From Streptomyces cyaneogriseus subsp. noncyanogenus (lineage in GTDB: Bacteria > Actinomycetota > Actinomycetes > Streptomycetales > Streptomycetaceae), in assembly GCF_000931445.1 (NCBI RefSeq), contig NZ_CP010849.1:5518001-5582000 (forward strand): DNA of 64,000 nt, written 5' to 3'. Each line of letters opens with the position of its first letter. Within the stretch, counting starts at the first letter, position 1. Below are positions 45,261 to 54,797 of this stretch, piece after piece. The position numbers were made by a program, and so were the translations under genes. A model generated the notes under the pieces. It ran no database searches. It had not been told where the DNA came from and was given only the letters and a program-made list of their open reading frames with translations.

Positions 45261-48200
45261 CTAACGCTCCTGCTGGTGAGTGGGCCGCGGGTGGCTGCCG
45301 GTCTGGGCAGCCCCCGCCTGTCGGCCCTGTGCGATACCCCGACGGAGATTGGTCAGCCGGCCGCGCACGTCGTCGGGCGCGCGCGAGACCTGCGGACCGC
45401 TCTGGTGCGGCTGCTGCTGAGCCGTTCCGGGCACGAGGTTGGCCCGGGGCACCCGGCGCGGCAGGCCGGAGGTGGTGATACCACCCGCGGCCGGCTGCCG
45501 CACCCGCTCGGCCTGCCGGACGAGTTCGTCGTTCGGCGAGCGCCAGGCGGTGGAGGCGGAGGGCTGCTCGGCGGGGGCGGCGGGGGCCTGCGGCTGCTGC
45601 GGCTCGGACGCCGCCGGGCCGCTCTCCTGCTGCCGCTGCTCACCGCGGAACCAGTTGGTCTCCAGGGTGTCGTACAGCGGCGTACGCCCGTCACCGGCGT
45701 TCGGGGCCGGGGGCAGCGCCTCGGGCTCCGGACGGACGGGGCGCGCCTGCGGGGTACCGAAGCCGGACCCCGCGCGGGGGCCGTCGGAGAGCGGACGCTC
45801 CGACCGGCCCGTTGCCGGACCCGGCTGCTCCGGCAGGGCGTGCCGGCCCGTGGAACCGTTGTCGTACGCCTGCGGCGCGGCGAACCGGTCCGCGGAGGAC
45901 GGGTCGTTCTGCCCGGCGGGCGTGCCGAAGACGTCCCCGCGGACGAACTGCCCGGTGTTCTGCGCGTCACCGGCGAACCGGTCGGCGGACGCCTCGGGCC
46001 GGGGGAACGCGCCGGTGTGCTGCGGACCGGCGGCACCGGGGGCCGGGGCACCGAAGTCGGGGCGGGCGAACTCCGCGGTGGTGCCGGGACCCTGGCGGTC
46101 GCCGGTGCCGGGGAACGCCGGGATCTCCGCCGTGGCGCCGGGGCCCTGGCGGTCGTCGACACGCGGCATGCGGGACGTGGCGGAGACGTCCGGCTCCTCG
46201 TGGCCGCGCGGGGCGTCCAGCGAGGCGCGCGGCACCGGCGGCCGCGCGTTGTCGTCGCCCCAGCTCGGCACGCGGGGCTGGGAGTCGCCACCGGGCAGTT
46301 CGGGCCGCGGGCCACCGCGGGCCGGAAGCTGTGGCCGGCGGCCCCGCTCGGCCTGGTCGTCGCTCCTGCCGCGGCGCGGCGGCGGGGTCGCGCCCGGCCG
46401 GGCCTGCTCCAGGCCGGCGGGGCCGCGGCCACCGAAGGCGTCGGGGCGCTGCGGCGCGTTCATGCCCGCGGCCTGCAAGCCCTGCGGGGCGCCCGGGGCC
46501 TGGCCGGCACCCGGAGAGGCGGGAGCCGGACGGCCCTGCTGCGGGGCGCCCGGACCCTGCGGGCCCCGCGGCGCTCCGGGCTGTCCCGGACGGCCGCCGT
46601 CACGCGGGGGCAGCGCGGCGCGCGCACCCGGGCCGGCACCGTGCCGGCCACCGCCCGGACCGGCGCCGAGGGCACCGCCGCCCGGACCGCCGGCTCCGGG
46701 GCCGCCGATCCCGCGGCCGCCGCCCTGGCCGGCCGCGGCCCGCCGGGCCGCAGCCGCACCCGCCGCGGCCTGCGCGGCGGCCGGACCGCCGGAGACGCCG
46801 GGGCCCTGACCCTGCTTGGGCTGGGGCTTCTTGCCGCCCTGGGCGACATCGACGGGCAGCATGACCAGCGCGGTCGTACCACCGGAGTCGGACGGGCGGA
46901 GCTGGATGCGGATGCCGTGGCGCTGGGAGAGCCGGCCGACCACGAACAGACCCATGCGGCGGGAGACGGAGACGTCCACCGTCGGGGGAGAGGCGAGCCG
47001 CTCGTTGATCGCCGCCAGGTCCTCCGGCGACAGGCCGATACCGGTGTCGTGGATCTCGATCAGGACCCGGCCGTCGGGCAGCGCGTGACCGGTGACCTTG
47101 ACCTTGGTCTGCGGCGAGGAGAACGAGGTCGCGTTCTCCAGCAGCTCGGCGAGCAGGTGCACGAGGTCGTTGACGACCCGTCCGGCGACCTCGGTGGTCG
47201 GCACGGAGGACAGCTCGATGCGCTCGTACTGCTCCACCTCGGAGGCGGCGGCACGCAACACGTCGACCAGCGGGACCGGGCGGGTCCACCGGCGGCCCGG
47301 CTCCTCACCGGCGAGGACGAGGAGGTTCTCGCCGTTACGGCGCATACGGGTCGCGAGGTGGTCCAGCTTGAACAGCGAGGAGAGCTGGTCCGGGTCGGCC
47401 TCGCGGGACTCCAGCTCGGAGATGAGCGAGAGCTGGCGCTGGATCAGACCCTGGGAGCGGCGCGAGAGGTTGGTGAACATCGCGTTGACGTTGCCCCGCA
47501 GCAGCGCCTGCTCGGCGGCGAGGCGGACCGCCTCGCGGTGCACGTCGTCGAAGGCCGCGGCCACCCGGCCGATCTCGTCGCGCGAGTGCAGGCCGACCGA
47601 CTCCACGGAGGTGTCCACGTCCTGCGGGTCGGACTCCGAGAGCTGCTTGACCAGCTCGGGCAGGCGGTCCTGGGCGACCCGGGTCGCGGTGTCCTCCAGC
47701 CGGCGCAGCGAGCGGATCATGCTCCGGGCCATGACGAAGGCGCCGACCAGTGACACACCGAGCACGAGCAGGATCAGCGCACCGGAGATGATCGCCTCGC
47801 GCTCCGACTCGCTGCGCAGCTCACGCGCCTTCTGCTCCATGTCCTCCAGCAGCGTGTGCTCGATGTTCTTCATCTGCTGGATCTTGGTGGAGCTGTCGTC
47901 CAGCCAGTCCTGGTAGGACCGCTTCTCGATCTCCTCGATGGCGCCGTCGGTGCCCAGCACGCGGCCCGCGTACTTGTCGGTGGCCTCGATGGTCGGGTTG
48001 CCCTGGTCGATGGGCTTGAGGAGTTCCTCGGCGCCGTCGCCGTAGATGCTGGTGAAGCTGCGCAGCTCCGAGCGCTGGCTCTGGAGCGCGGCCTCGGCGT
48101 AGAGCCGGTCGTTCTCGGAGAGGTCGCCGGCCTTGGTGTTGGTGGCGGGCAGCGCCGCGGCGATGACCGCGCGCTGCACGGAGGCGTACTCCTTGGCGGT

Positions 48201-48989
48201 CGAGAAGGCCGCCAGCGCGCGCGTGCGCTGGATCATCTCCGGGTTGCTGGTGGCCTCCGCCATGTCCTGCGAGAGGTCGAGCAGGTGGGAGATCAGGCGG
48301 TGGTACGCGTCGACGGTCCGGGTGGAGTTCTCCCGGGACTCGTAGGCGGTGCTGCGGATCTTGTTGAGGTCGTTCAGGTCGCTCGCGAGGCCGACGAGGC
48401 TGTCGCGGACGCCGTGGAGGGTGCCTTCCTTGCTGGCGCTGTCGATCTCCTCGGAGCTCTCGAGGAAGTTCTTCAGGGCCCGGTCGGTCTTCTCCCGGTC
48501 ACCCTTGATGGAGATCGCGCTGGCCTTGGAGCCGTGCGCCAGCGGACCGGCGGACTGGTCGCGCTCCTCCTGGAGCGCGGCGGCCAGTTCGGTGGCCTGC
48601 TTGGTCATGTCCGTCAGCAGCTTCATGTTGTCGAGCTGCTGCATGTCGTCCAGGGACTGGCTGATGCGCATCGCGCCGAGCGAGGTGGCCGCGACCACCG
48701 GGAGCGCGAGCAGCGACACCAGACGCGTGGAGATACGCCAGTTGCGCAGGGCCATGCGCGAACCGGGGCCCACCGGTCCCTTCGGCTGCTTGGCCGCCGC
48801 GGCCGGGCCCGTCTGCCCGGAGGGAGCCGGTGCGCCGGGGCGTCCGGGGCGCTCGCCGCCGTCGCCGGCCGCGGGCTTGCCCTGGTTCTGGGCGTGCTGG
48901 GGCGAGGAGCTGACGGCCATGGGGCCAGTCCCGCCGTGCGGCTCCGGCTCCGCCGAAGCGCTGCCATCCCTCTTGAAACGTCCCTGCAC
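45261..48989 (-). CDS. cvnA1: Conservon sensor histidine-kinase-like protein CvnA (first conservon)
   Basis: 1242 aa. Pro/Ala-rich N-tail, TM1 about 89-106, helical NIT-type extracytoplasmic domain, TM2 about 396-420, HAMP, LDHLATRMRRNGENLLVLAG and a HATPase_c domain near 620-720 (HLLAELLENATSFSSPQTK; EIHDTGIGLSPED; RRMGLFVVGRLSQRHG). The C-terminal 500 residues are Gly/Pro/Ala/Arg-rich and probably disordered. GTG at 48989 with AGAGGTTG 11 nt upstream, the same context as in the paralogue. First gene of the first conservon. Confidence 0.9.
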   Translation of the reverse strand: MQGRFKRDGSASAEPEPHGGTGPMAVSSSPQHAQNQGKPAAGDGGERPGRPGAPAPSGQTGPAAAAKQPKGPVGPGSRMALRNWRISTRLVSLLALPVVAATSLGAMRISQSLDDMQQLDNMKLLTDMTKQATELAAALQEERDQSAGPLAHGSKASAISIKGDREKTDRALKNFLESSEEIDSASKEGTLHGVRDSLVGLASDLNDLNKIRSTAYESRENSTRTVDAYHRLISHLLDLSQDMAEATSNPEMIQRTRALAAFSTAKEYASVQRAVIAAALPATNTKAGDLSENDRLYAEAALQSQRSELRSFTSIYGDGAEELLKPIDQGNPTIEATDKYAGRVLGTDGAIEEIEKRSYQDWLDDSSTKIQQMKNIEHTLLEDMEQKARELRSESEREAIISGALILLVLGVSLVGAFVMARSMIRSLRRLEDTATRVAQDRLPELVKQLSESDPQDVDTSVESVGLHSRDEIGRVAAAFDDVHREAVRLAAEQALLRGNVNAMFTNLSRRSQGLIQRQLSLISELESREADPDQLSSLFKLDHLATRMRRNGENLLVLAGEEPGRRWTRPVPLVDVLRAAASEVEQYERIELSSVPTTEVAGRVVNDLVHLLAELLENATSFSSPQTKVKVTGHALPDGRVLIEIHDTGIGLSPEDLAAINERLASPPTVDVSVSRRMGLFVVGRLSQRHGIRIQLRPSDSGGTTALVMLPVDVAQGGKKPQPKQGQGPGVSGGPAAAQAAAGAAAARRAAAGQGGGRGIGGPGAGGPGGGALGAGPGGGRHGAGPGARAALPPRDGGRPGQPGAPRGPQGPGAPQQGRPAPASPGAGQAPGAPQGLQAAGMNAPQRPDAFGGRGPAGLEQARPGATPPPRRGRSDDQAERGRRPQLPARGGPRPELPGGDSQPRVPSWGDDNARPPVPRASLDAPRGHEEPDVSATSRMPRVDDRQGPGATAEIPAFPGTGDRQGPGTTAEFARPDFGAPAPGAAGPQHTGAFPRPEASADRFAGDAQNTGQFVRGDVFGTPAGQNDPSSADRFAAPQAYDNGSTGRHALPEQPGPATGRSERPLSDGPRAGSGFGTPQARPVRPEPEALPPAPNAGDGRTPLYDTLETNWFRGEQRQQESGPAASEPQQPQAPAAPAEQPSASTAWRSPNDELVRQAERVRQPAAGGITTSGLPRRVPRANLVPGTAQQQPHQSGPQVSRAPDDVRGRLTNLRRGIAQGRQAGAAQTGSHPRPTHQQER

Positions 48990-49592
48990 TAGCGTCGCAA
49001 CCTCTGGACCAGGCGCCCTGCCGCATGAACGGCAGGACACGGTGTCGGCGTCATAGGGGCGCCCTGAATTACGCCCCCGTGGTGGTCGTGAGTGACCGGC
49101 GCTGGTTCCCCCTTCTCGCCCGCCGCTCGGCGCTTGTCTGCGCTCCCTGTGCGCCGGCTCGATCCTGCGGCGGTCCGTGGAATTCCAGCACAGTGCCGGA
49201 TCTCCAACAAGGCCCGTGAGGTACGCCGTGACGTACGTGACACCTCGTGAGGGGTGGGTCACCACGCGTAGAAAGTGATCTTCTTTAAATGGGGCGCAAG
49301 GGGACGATCCGCTCAATTCCGAGGGGTGTCCCAGTCGCCATGATCAGGAGCGGAATGCGGGCTTCAGGGAGCCAATGTCCGTTTCGTTGGGGTGGGATGT
49401 GAGCCTGGATTGACCGATTTGCCCCTGGTTAAGTGAGCAAACTCACATACCGATCGTGAGGTCTCCCTGCCTTGCGTGGGAATCGCATGTTTAGCCTGAC
49501 GCTTTACAGAGATGGCAAAACCGACAACCCGCGCTCGCGCGGGGGTCCCCGGACCCTCCCGGCGCCCGGACACGACAGGGTCTCGTACAACC
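48990..49592. other. Long divergent intergenic region upstream of conservon
   Basis: 603 bp without a supported gene. Contains an AT-rich patch (about 49270-49300), a perfect inverted repeat GTGAG-CAAA-CTCAC (49433-49446), a TTGACC -35-like box (49410-49415) and CAGGGT (49576-49581) ahead of the small gene. The conservon promoter and the promoter of the 62-aa gene must share this region. Confidence 0.5.
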
Positions 49593-49781
49593 GTGAAGAC
49601 GACGATGATGTTCCACAAGATCGCCAACCCGCGGCGCACGACGCTGGCGCACCTGAAGGACGCCGACGAACTGCAGACGCCGGAGCGGCCGGAGCACCGC
49701 GTCGAGCTCCCCGCCCAGACCGCCAACCCCAGGCGGACCGTGCTGAACGAAATCCCGGTCCCGGCCGCGGCGGCAGAGTAG
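49593..49781 (+). CDS. Small protein with duplicated ANPRRT motif, unknown function
   Basis: 62 aa from GTG 49593 (ATG 49605/49608 also possible). The motif IANPRRTTL near the N-terminus recurs as TANPRRTVL near the C-terminus, about 35 residues apart; the rest is polar (KDADELQTPERPEHRVELP). No signal peptide or TM. No clear Shine-Dalgarno. The repeated core in a short protein recalls precursor peptides or docking motifs, but no maturation enzyme is adjacent. Divergent from the first conservon. Confidence 0.55.
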   Translation: MKTTMMFHKIANPRRTTLAHLKDADELQTPERPEHRVELPAQTANPRRTVLNEIPVPAAAAE

Positions 49782-49900
49782 TACGCAGCGGACCGCCCAC
49801 GGGCACCCCTCCGGCCGCCGGCCTCCCAGCCGGCGGCCGGACGCGTACGCGGGCCCGGTGCGCGCCGGGCGTCGGCCGGCCGCCCGGCCGGAACCTCGGC

Positions 49901-49974
49901 AGGCGCCCGCCCGGCCGAACCGCGCGAGGCGCCCGCCCGGCCGAACCGCGCGAGGCGCCTGCCCGGAATGCGCG
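49901..49974. repeat. 26-bp imperfect tandem repeat
   Basis: A 26-bp GC-rich unit beginning AGGCGCCCGCCCGGCC occurs at 49901 and 49927 and a decayed third copy at 49953, in the leader of the FAA hydrolase gene. No coding role seen. Confidence 0.7.
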
Positions 49975-50045
49975 AGGCACCCGGCTTCCGCCGCGTTAGC
50001 CTGGAGCGTCAGACTCCAGCCAGTAGTCAAGGGGCCAAGCAACCC

Positions 50046-50831
50046 GTGCGCATCGCCAGGTTCTCCATCGACGGGAACGTCGCTTTCGGCGCGGTCGAGG
50101 GCGACCAGCCGGACGAGCTCGTCCTCGACATCATCAAAGGCATCCCGTTCGCGGACTTCGAGCTCTCCGGCACCAAGGTGCCCGTGAGCAAGGTACGGCT
50201 GCTGCCGCCGGTGCTCCCCAACAAGGTCGTGGCCTTCGGCCGCAACTACGCCGAGCACGCGCGGGAACTGGGCAACGAGGTGCCCGACGCCCCGTTCGCC
50301 TTCTTCAAGCCGTCGACCTCCGTCATCGGCCCCGGCGACGAGATCCGGTACCCCTCCTTCTCGCAGGAGCTCCACCACGAGGCCGAGCTCGCCGTCGTCA
50401 TCGGCCGCATGTGCCGCGAGGTGCCGCGCGAGCGCGTCGAGGACGTGATCCTCGGCTACACCTGCGCGATCGACGTCACCGCCCGCGACGTGCAGAAGCG
50501 CGAGAAGCAGTGGGCCCGGGCCAAGGGCTTCGACACCTCCTGCCCGCTCGGCCCCTGGGTGGAGACCGACCTGGACCTCGCCGCCGCGTCCGACCTGACC
50601 ATCCAGCTCACGGTCAACGGACAGCAGCGCCAGCTCGGCCGCACCAGCGAGATGATCCACCCCATCGCGGACCTGATCGTCAACATCTCCGAGGCCATGA
50701 CGCTGCTCCCCGGCGACGTGATCCTCACCGGCACCCCCGCGGGCGTCGGACCCCTCAACGTCGGCGACGAGGTCGCCGTCACCATCGAAGGCATCGGCAC
50801 TCTCACCAACAAGGTTGTCAAGCGTGGCTAG
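50046..50831 (+). CDS. Fumarylacetoacetate hydrolase family protein
   Basis: 261 aa. FAH C-terminal-type fold: AFGRNYAEHARELG, metal-binding ELHHEAELAVVIG, GYTCAIDVTARDVQ, KGFDTSCPLGPW, ILTGTPAGVGPL. Members hydrolyse or decarboxylate C-C bonds in aromatic breakdown or act on oxaloacetate/acylpyruvates; the substrate here is unknown. GTG at 50046. It overlaps gltX by 8 nt, an arrangement also found in mycobacteria, so the pair is co-transcribed although no functional link is evident. Confidence 0.9.
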   Translation: MRIARFSIDGNVAFGAVEGDQPDELVLDIIKGIPFADFELSGTKVPVSKVRLLPPVLPNKVVAFGRNYAEHARELGNEVPDAPFAFFKPSTSVIGPGDEIRYPSFSQELHHEAELAVVIGRMCREVPRERVEDVILGYTCAIDVTARDVQKREKQWARAKGFDTSCPLGPWVETDLDLAAASDLTIQLTVNGQQRQLGRTSEMIHPIADLIVNISEAMTLLPGDVILTGTPAGVGPLNVGDEVAVTIEGIGTLTNKVVKRG

Positions 50832-52305
50832 CGCACCCGGCTCCGTACGCGTCCGTTTCTGTCCCTCGCCCACCGGTAACCCCCATGTGGGCCTGGTCCG
50901 CACCGCCCTGTTCAACTGGGCGTTCGCCCGGCACCACGGGGGCACCCTGGTCTTCCGCATCGAGGACACCGACGCGGCCCGCGACTCCGAGGAGTCGTAC
51001 AACCAGCTCCTGGACTCGATGCGCTGGCTGGGCTTCGACTGGGACGAGGGCCCCGAGATCGGCGGCCCGCACGCGCCGTACCGCCAGTCGCAGCGCATGG
51101 ACCTCTACAAGGAGGTCGCCCAGAAGCTGCTGGACGGCGGTTACGCCTACCACTGCTACTGCTCCCAGGAGGAGCTGGACACCCGCCGCGAGGCCGCCCG
51201 CGCCGCCGGCCGGCCGTCCGGCTACGACGGCCACTGCCGCGAGCTGAGCGCCGCCCGGGTCGAGGAGTACAAGGCCCAGGGCCGCGAGCCGATCGTCCGC
51301 TTCCGCATGCCCGACGAGACGATCACCTTCACCGACCTGGTCCGCGGCGAGCTGACGTTCACCCCGGAGAACGTCCCGGACTACGGCATCGTCCGCGCCA
51401 ACGGCGCCCCCCTCTACACGCTCGTCAACCCGGTCGACGACGCGCTGATGGAGATCACCCACGTCCTGCGCGGCGAGGACCTGCTCTCCTCCACCCCCCG
51501 CCAGATCGCCCTGTACAAGGCGCTGATCGAGCTGGGCATCGCCCAGCGCATCCCCGAGTTCGGCCACCTGCCGTACGTGATGGGCGAGGGCAACAAGAAG
51601 CTCTCCAAGCGCGACCCGCAGTCGTCGCTGAACCTCTACCGCGAGCGCGGCTTCCTGCCCGAGGGCCTGCTCAACTACCTCTCCCTGCTCGGCTGGTCCC
51701 TCTCGGCCGACCAGGACGTCTTCACGATCGACGAGATGGTCGCGGCCTTCGACGTCGCGGACGTCAACCCCAACCCCGCCCGCTTCGACCTGAAGAAGTG
51801 CGAGGCGATCAACGGCGACCACATCCGCATGCTGGAGGTGAAGGACTTCGCCGAGCGCTGCCGCCCGTGGCTGAAGGCCCCCTTCGCCCCCTGGGCGCCG
51901 GAGGACTTCGACGAGGCCAAGTGGCAGGCGATCGCCCCGCACGCGCAGACCCGCCTGAAGGTGCTCTCCGAGATCACCGACAACGTCGACTTCCTGTTCC
52001 TGGCGGAGCCGGTCGAGGACGAGGCGTCCTGGAACAAGGCGATGAAGGAGGGCTCGGACGCGCTCCTGCGCACGGCCCGGGAGAAGCTGGAGGCGGCCGA
52101 CTGGACCTCCCCCGAGTCCCTGAAGGAGGCCGTCCTGGCCGCCGGTGAGGCGCACGGCCTCAAGCTCGGCAAGGCCCAGGCCCCGGTCCGTGTCGCCGTC
52201 ACCGGCCGCACGGTCGGCCTGCCGCTCTTCGAGTCCCTGGAGATCCTCGGCAAGGAGAAGTCGCTGGCCCGTATCGACGCGGCGCTGGCGAAGCTGGCCG
52301 CGTAG
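50824..52305 (+). CDS. gltX: Glutamyl-tRNA synthetase (non-discriminating)
   Basis: 493 aa class I synthetase. HIGH-type motif PSPTGNPHVG near residue 13 and KMSKS-type KKLSKRDP near residue 260; C-terminal anticodon-binding domain. Actinobacteria lack GlnRS, so this enzyme is expected to charge tRNA-Gln with Glu for later amidation by GatCAB; the Gln/Glu tRNA cluster lies 1.8 kb downstream. GTG start inside the end of the FAA gene. Confidence 0.95.
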   Translation: MASAPGSVRVRFCPSPTGNPHVGLVRTALFNWAFARHHGGTLVFRIEDTDAARDSEESYNQLLDSMRWLGFDWDEGPEIGGPHAPYRQSQRMDLYKEVAQKLLDGGYAYHCYCSQEELDTRREAARAAGRPSGYDGHCRELSAARVEEYKAQGREPIVRFRMPDETITFTDLVRGELTFTPENVPDYGIVRANGAPLYTLVNPVDDALMEITHVLRGEDLLSSTPRQIALYKALIELGIAQRIPEFGHLPYVMGEGNKKLSKRDPQSSLNLYRERGFLPEGLLNYLSLLGWSLSADQDVFTIDEMVAAFDVADVNPNPARFDLKKCEAINGDHIRMLEVKDFAERCRPWLKAPFAPWAPEDFDEAKWQAIAPHAQTRLKVLSEITDNVDFLFLAEPVEDEASWNKAMKEGSDALLRTAREKLEAADWTSPESLKEAVLAAGEAHGLKLGKAQAPVRVAVTGRTVGLPLFESLEILGKEKSLARIDAALAKLAA

Positions 52306-52321
52306 GGCGCCACACGCGCGT

Positions 52322-52361
52322 GAGGGGCGGTCACCCGTACCGGTACGGGTGACCGCCCCTC
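52322..52361 (+). terminator. gltX terminator
   Basis: Perfect 40-nt palindrome (20-bp arms, GAGGGGCGGTCACCCGTACC and its complement), 16 nt after the gltX stop. Confidence 0.8.
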
Positions 52362-52479
52362 GGCCGTACCGGCCCGCTGTCGGTGCCGGGCGCTACTGTT
52401 CCGGCACGCGGCGCCCCGGTGCCGCCCGCCGCCCCGCGATCGCGCGGCGGCGCAGACCCCACCCCGGAAAGGTGCCTCC

Positions 52480-53181
52480 ATGCCGATGTCCGCCCCCGAC
52501 TACACCTGGCTGTTCACGCCCGGGAGCACGTTCGCCTACGAATCCGGGACCACGGGCGTGATCCATGTCGCATCCGGCGGCGAGCTGTGGCTGCCCACCG
52601 GGCGGATCGTGGCCTGCGACCCCTTCGTCTGCCTCGGCGAGGGCGAGACGGAGCCCTTCACGGTCGCCGTCGAGCCCGGCCGCTACCGCGTCGAGGCGGC
52701 CGTGGCGACCCTCACCCAGCCCGGCGAGCCCCCCTCCGACGAGCCCCACCTGCGGGTGGCCGCCACCCGCCTGGTCATCCGCGACGAACCCACCGCCGCC
52801 TGGGAACTCGCCCTGCTCCCCGGCCAGGACCCGGCCGAGCTCGGCGACGAGGAGTTCTACGGCTACGGCGTCGACGCCGGCACCGGCTGCTTCTACGACG
52901 CGGCGGCCGAGGAGTCCTTCCCCGCCTCCGAGGGCGACGAGGGACCCCTGTGGGACGCCTTCGAGCACAGCGACTGGGCGCCCGGCCCCCACCTGATCAC
53001 CGCCCCGGAGACGGGGCACACCGTCGCCGCGTTCACCTCCGGCTGGGGTGACGGCGCCTACCCGACCTGGATAGGCCGCACCGCGGCCGGCGAGGTCACC
53101 TGCTTCGTCACGGACTTCTTCGTCGCCCCGGACCCCTCCGAGTCCGCCGAGCCGCCGGCGCCCGCCGCGGCCACCGCCTGA
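52480..53181 (+). CDS. DUF4241 family protein
   Basis: 233 aa, acidic, no signal or TM. WLPTGRIVACDPFV, VEPGRYRVEAAVA, LAATRLVIRDEP-like and AAFTSGWGDGAYPTWIGR are typical of DUF4241 proteins common in Streptomyces, sometimes tied to polymorphic toxin immunity. GGAAAGGTG precedes the ATG by 5 nt; a second ATG is 2 codons in. Function unknown. Confidence 0.85.
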   Translation: MPMSAPDYTWLFTPGSTFAYESGTTGVIHVASGGELWLPTGRIVACDPFVCLGEGETEPFTVAVEPGRYRVEAAVATLTQPGEPPSDEPHLRVAATRLVIRDEPTAAWELALLPGQDPAELGDEEFYGYGVDAGTGCFYDAAAEESFPASEGDEGPLWDAFEHSDWAPGPHLITAPETGHTVAAFTSGWGDGAYPTWIGRTAAGEVTCFVTDFFVAPDPSESAEPPAPAAATA

Positions 53182-53251
53182 CCGCCCGCCCTCCCGCCGG
53201 TTTCCGGTGATCCCCGCCCGGTCCCGCCCGCCCGGCGTTACCGTCGGAACC

Positions 53252-53983
53252 ATGGCGATCAGAGCCGTCGTCTGGGACGTCGACGACACCCTCTTCGACT
53301 ACACGACCGCCGACCGCGCGGGCATGCGCGCCCATCTCGCGGCCGAGGGCCTGCTCGACGGGTACGGATCCGCCGAGCGGGCCCTGGCGCGCTGGCGGGA
53401 GATCACCGAGGCCCAGTGGGCGCGGTTCGCGGCCGGCGAGGTCGACTTCGTCACCCAGCGCCGCGACCGCACCCGGGTCTTCCTCGGCCGCGACCTGACC
53501 GACGCCGAGGCCGACGGCTGGTTCGAGCGCTACCTGGCGCACTACGAGGCCGCCTGGGCCCTCTTCCCCGACGTCCTGCCCGCCCTCGACGCCCTCGCCG
53601 CCAGCCACCGCCACGCGGTCCTGTCCAACTCCAGCGTCACCGTCCAGGAGCGCAAGCTGCGCGCCCTCGGCGTCCACCACCGCTTCGAGATCATCCTGTG
53701 CGCCGCCGAGATCGGCGTCGCCAAGCCCGAGGCCGGTGCCTTCCTGGCCGCCTGCGACGCCCTCGGCCTCGCCCCGCACGAGGTCGCCTACGTCGGCGAC
53801 CACCCGGAGATCGACGGCCGCGGCGCCGCCGACGCCGGGCTGCTGTCGGTGTGGATCGACCGCGGCGGCCCCCGCGCGACGGCCGTGCCGCCCGCCGGTC
53901 CGCGGCGCATCGCCACCCTCGCCGAACTGCCCGCCCTCCTCGGTCCGGATACTCGTTTTGGAGCCCCGTCCACCTTCGGGTAA
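53252..53983 (+). CDS. HAD-family hydrolase
   Basis: 243 aa haloacid-dehalogenase phosphatase. Motif I VWDVDDTLFDY (nucleophile Asp in DVDDT), motif II LSNSSV, motif III Lys in GVAKPEAGAF, motif IV YVGDHPEIDGRGAADAG. C1 cap between. Substrate unknown. TACCGT lies 8 nt before the ATG, compatible with a leaderless or near-leaderless message. Confidence 0.9.
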   Translation: MAIRAVVWDVDDTLFDYTTADRAGMRAHLAAEGLLDGYGSAERALARWREITEAQWARFAAGEVDFVTQRRDRTRVFLGRDLTDAEADGWFERYLAHYEAAWALFPDVLPALDALAASHRHAVLSNSSVTVQERKLRALGVHHRFEIILCAAEIGVAKPEAGAFLAACDALGLAPHEVAYVGDHPEIDGRGAADAGLLSVWIDRGGPRATAVPPAGPRRIATLAELPALLGPDTRFGAPSTFG

Positions 53984-54074
53984 TGTTCTTTCTGCGCCGC
54001 GGGGAGCGGGCCGAAAGGCCGGAGCCCCGAAGCGCAAAACTAGAACAAGATCCCCTCTGGGGCTTGCGTTCCAG

Positions 54075-54146
54075 TGGCCTATGGTGTAATTGGCAGCACG
54101 ACTGATTCTGGTTCAGTTAGTCTTGGTTCGAGTCCAGGTAGGCCAG
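54075..54146 (+). tRNA. tRNA-Gln (CTG)
   Basis: 72 nt; acceptor TGGCCTA/TAGGCCA, discriminator G, anticodon loop TTCTGGT (CTG), T-loop GGTTCGAGTCC. No encoded CCA. Confidence 0.95.
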
Positions 54147-54185
54147 CTCGCAGAGCTCATCTGCACCCGCGGATCTCATCCGCAA

Positions 54186-54258
54186 GCCCCCGTTGTGTAG
54201 CGGCCTAGCACGCTGCCCTCTCAAGGCAGTAGCGCCGGTTCGAATCCGGTCGGGGGTA
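54186..54258 (+). tRNA. tRNA-Glu (CTC)
   Basis: 73 nt; acceptor GCCCCCG/CGGGGGT with a G-U first pair, anticodon loop CTCTCAA, anticodon stem CTGCC/GGCAG. Differs from the other two Glu copies by a compensated C-G to T-A change in the anticodon stem. Confidence 0.95.
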
Positions 54259-54287
54259 CTGGTTCCGATCATGTCGGAATCGCTAGG

Positions 54288-54360
54288 GCCCCCGTTGTGT
54301 AGCGGCCTAGCACGCCGCCCTCTCAAGGCGGTAGCGCCGGTTCGAATCCGGTCGGGGGTA
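54288..54360 (+). tRNA. tRNA-Glu (CTC)
   Basis: 73 nt; same acceptor and T arm as the first Glu copy, anticodon stem CCGCC/GGCGG, anticodon CTC. Confidence 0.95.
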
Positions 54361-54395
54361 CTGAAGGTGAAGGGCCCCAGTGGTCTAAACCACCT

Positions 54396-54467
54396 TGGTC
54401 TATGGTGTAATTGGCAGCACGACTGATTCTGGTTCAGTTAGTCTTGGTTCGAGTCCAGGTAGACCAG
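54396..54467 (+). tRNA. tRNA-Gln (CTG)
   Basis: 72 nt; acceptor TGGTCTA/TAGACCA (a compensated pair change from the first Gln copy), discriminator G, anticodon CTG; body otherwise identical. Confidence 0.95.
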
Positions 54468-54495
54468 CTCGGACCTGCGGAAACGCAGAGTCCAC

Positions 54496-54568
54496 GCCCC
54501 CGTTGTGTAGCGGCCTAGCACGCCGCCCTCTCAAGGCGGTAGCGCCGGTTCGAATCCGGTCGGGGGTA
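54496..54568 (+). tRNA. tRNA-Glu (CTC)
   Basis: 73 nt; sequence identical by eye to the second Glu copy. Last tRNA of the Gln-Glu-Glu-Gln-Glu array. Confidence 0.95.
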
Positions 54569-54576
54569 CAACAGAG

Positions 54577-54606
54577 GATGGCCCTCCGCTTCGGCGGAGG
54601 GCCATC
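54577..54606 (+). terminator. tRNA operon terminator
   Basis: Perfect 13-bp stem GATGGCCCTCCGC / GCGGAGGGCCATC with a TTCG tetraloop, 8 nt after the last tRNA. Confidence 0.8.
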
Positions 54607-54797
54607 GGCGTTTCGGCGTACACCCGGTACCGGGCCGCCCGGGCACCGGCCCCGTCCCTTCAACTCCCCGTACGGAGCCGTCGAATCGACAGGGTGATCA
54701 GGGGCGACCGGGGTGACCGGGGTCGATCAGGTGGTCGTTTGCCGGGGAGAGCCTGCCGCGGCGTTGAGGCCGGCCCTCCCGCCGGCGGTCACGGGGA

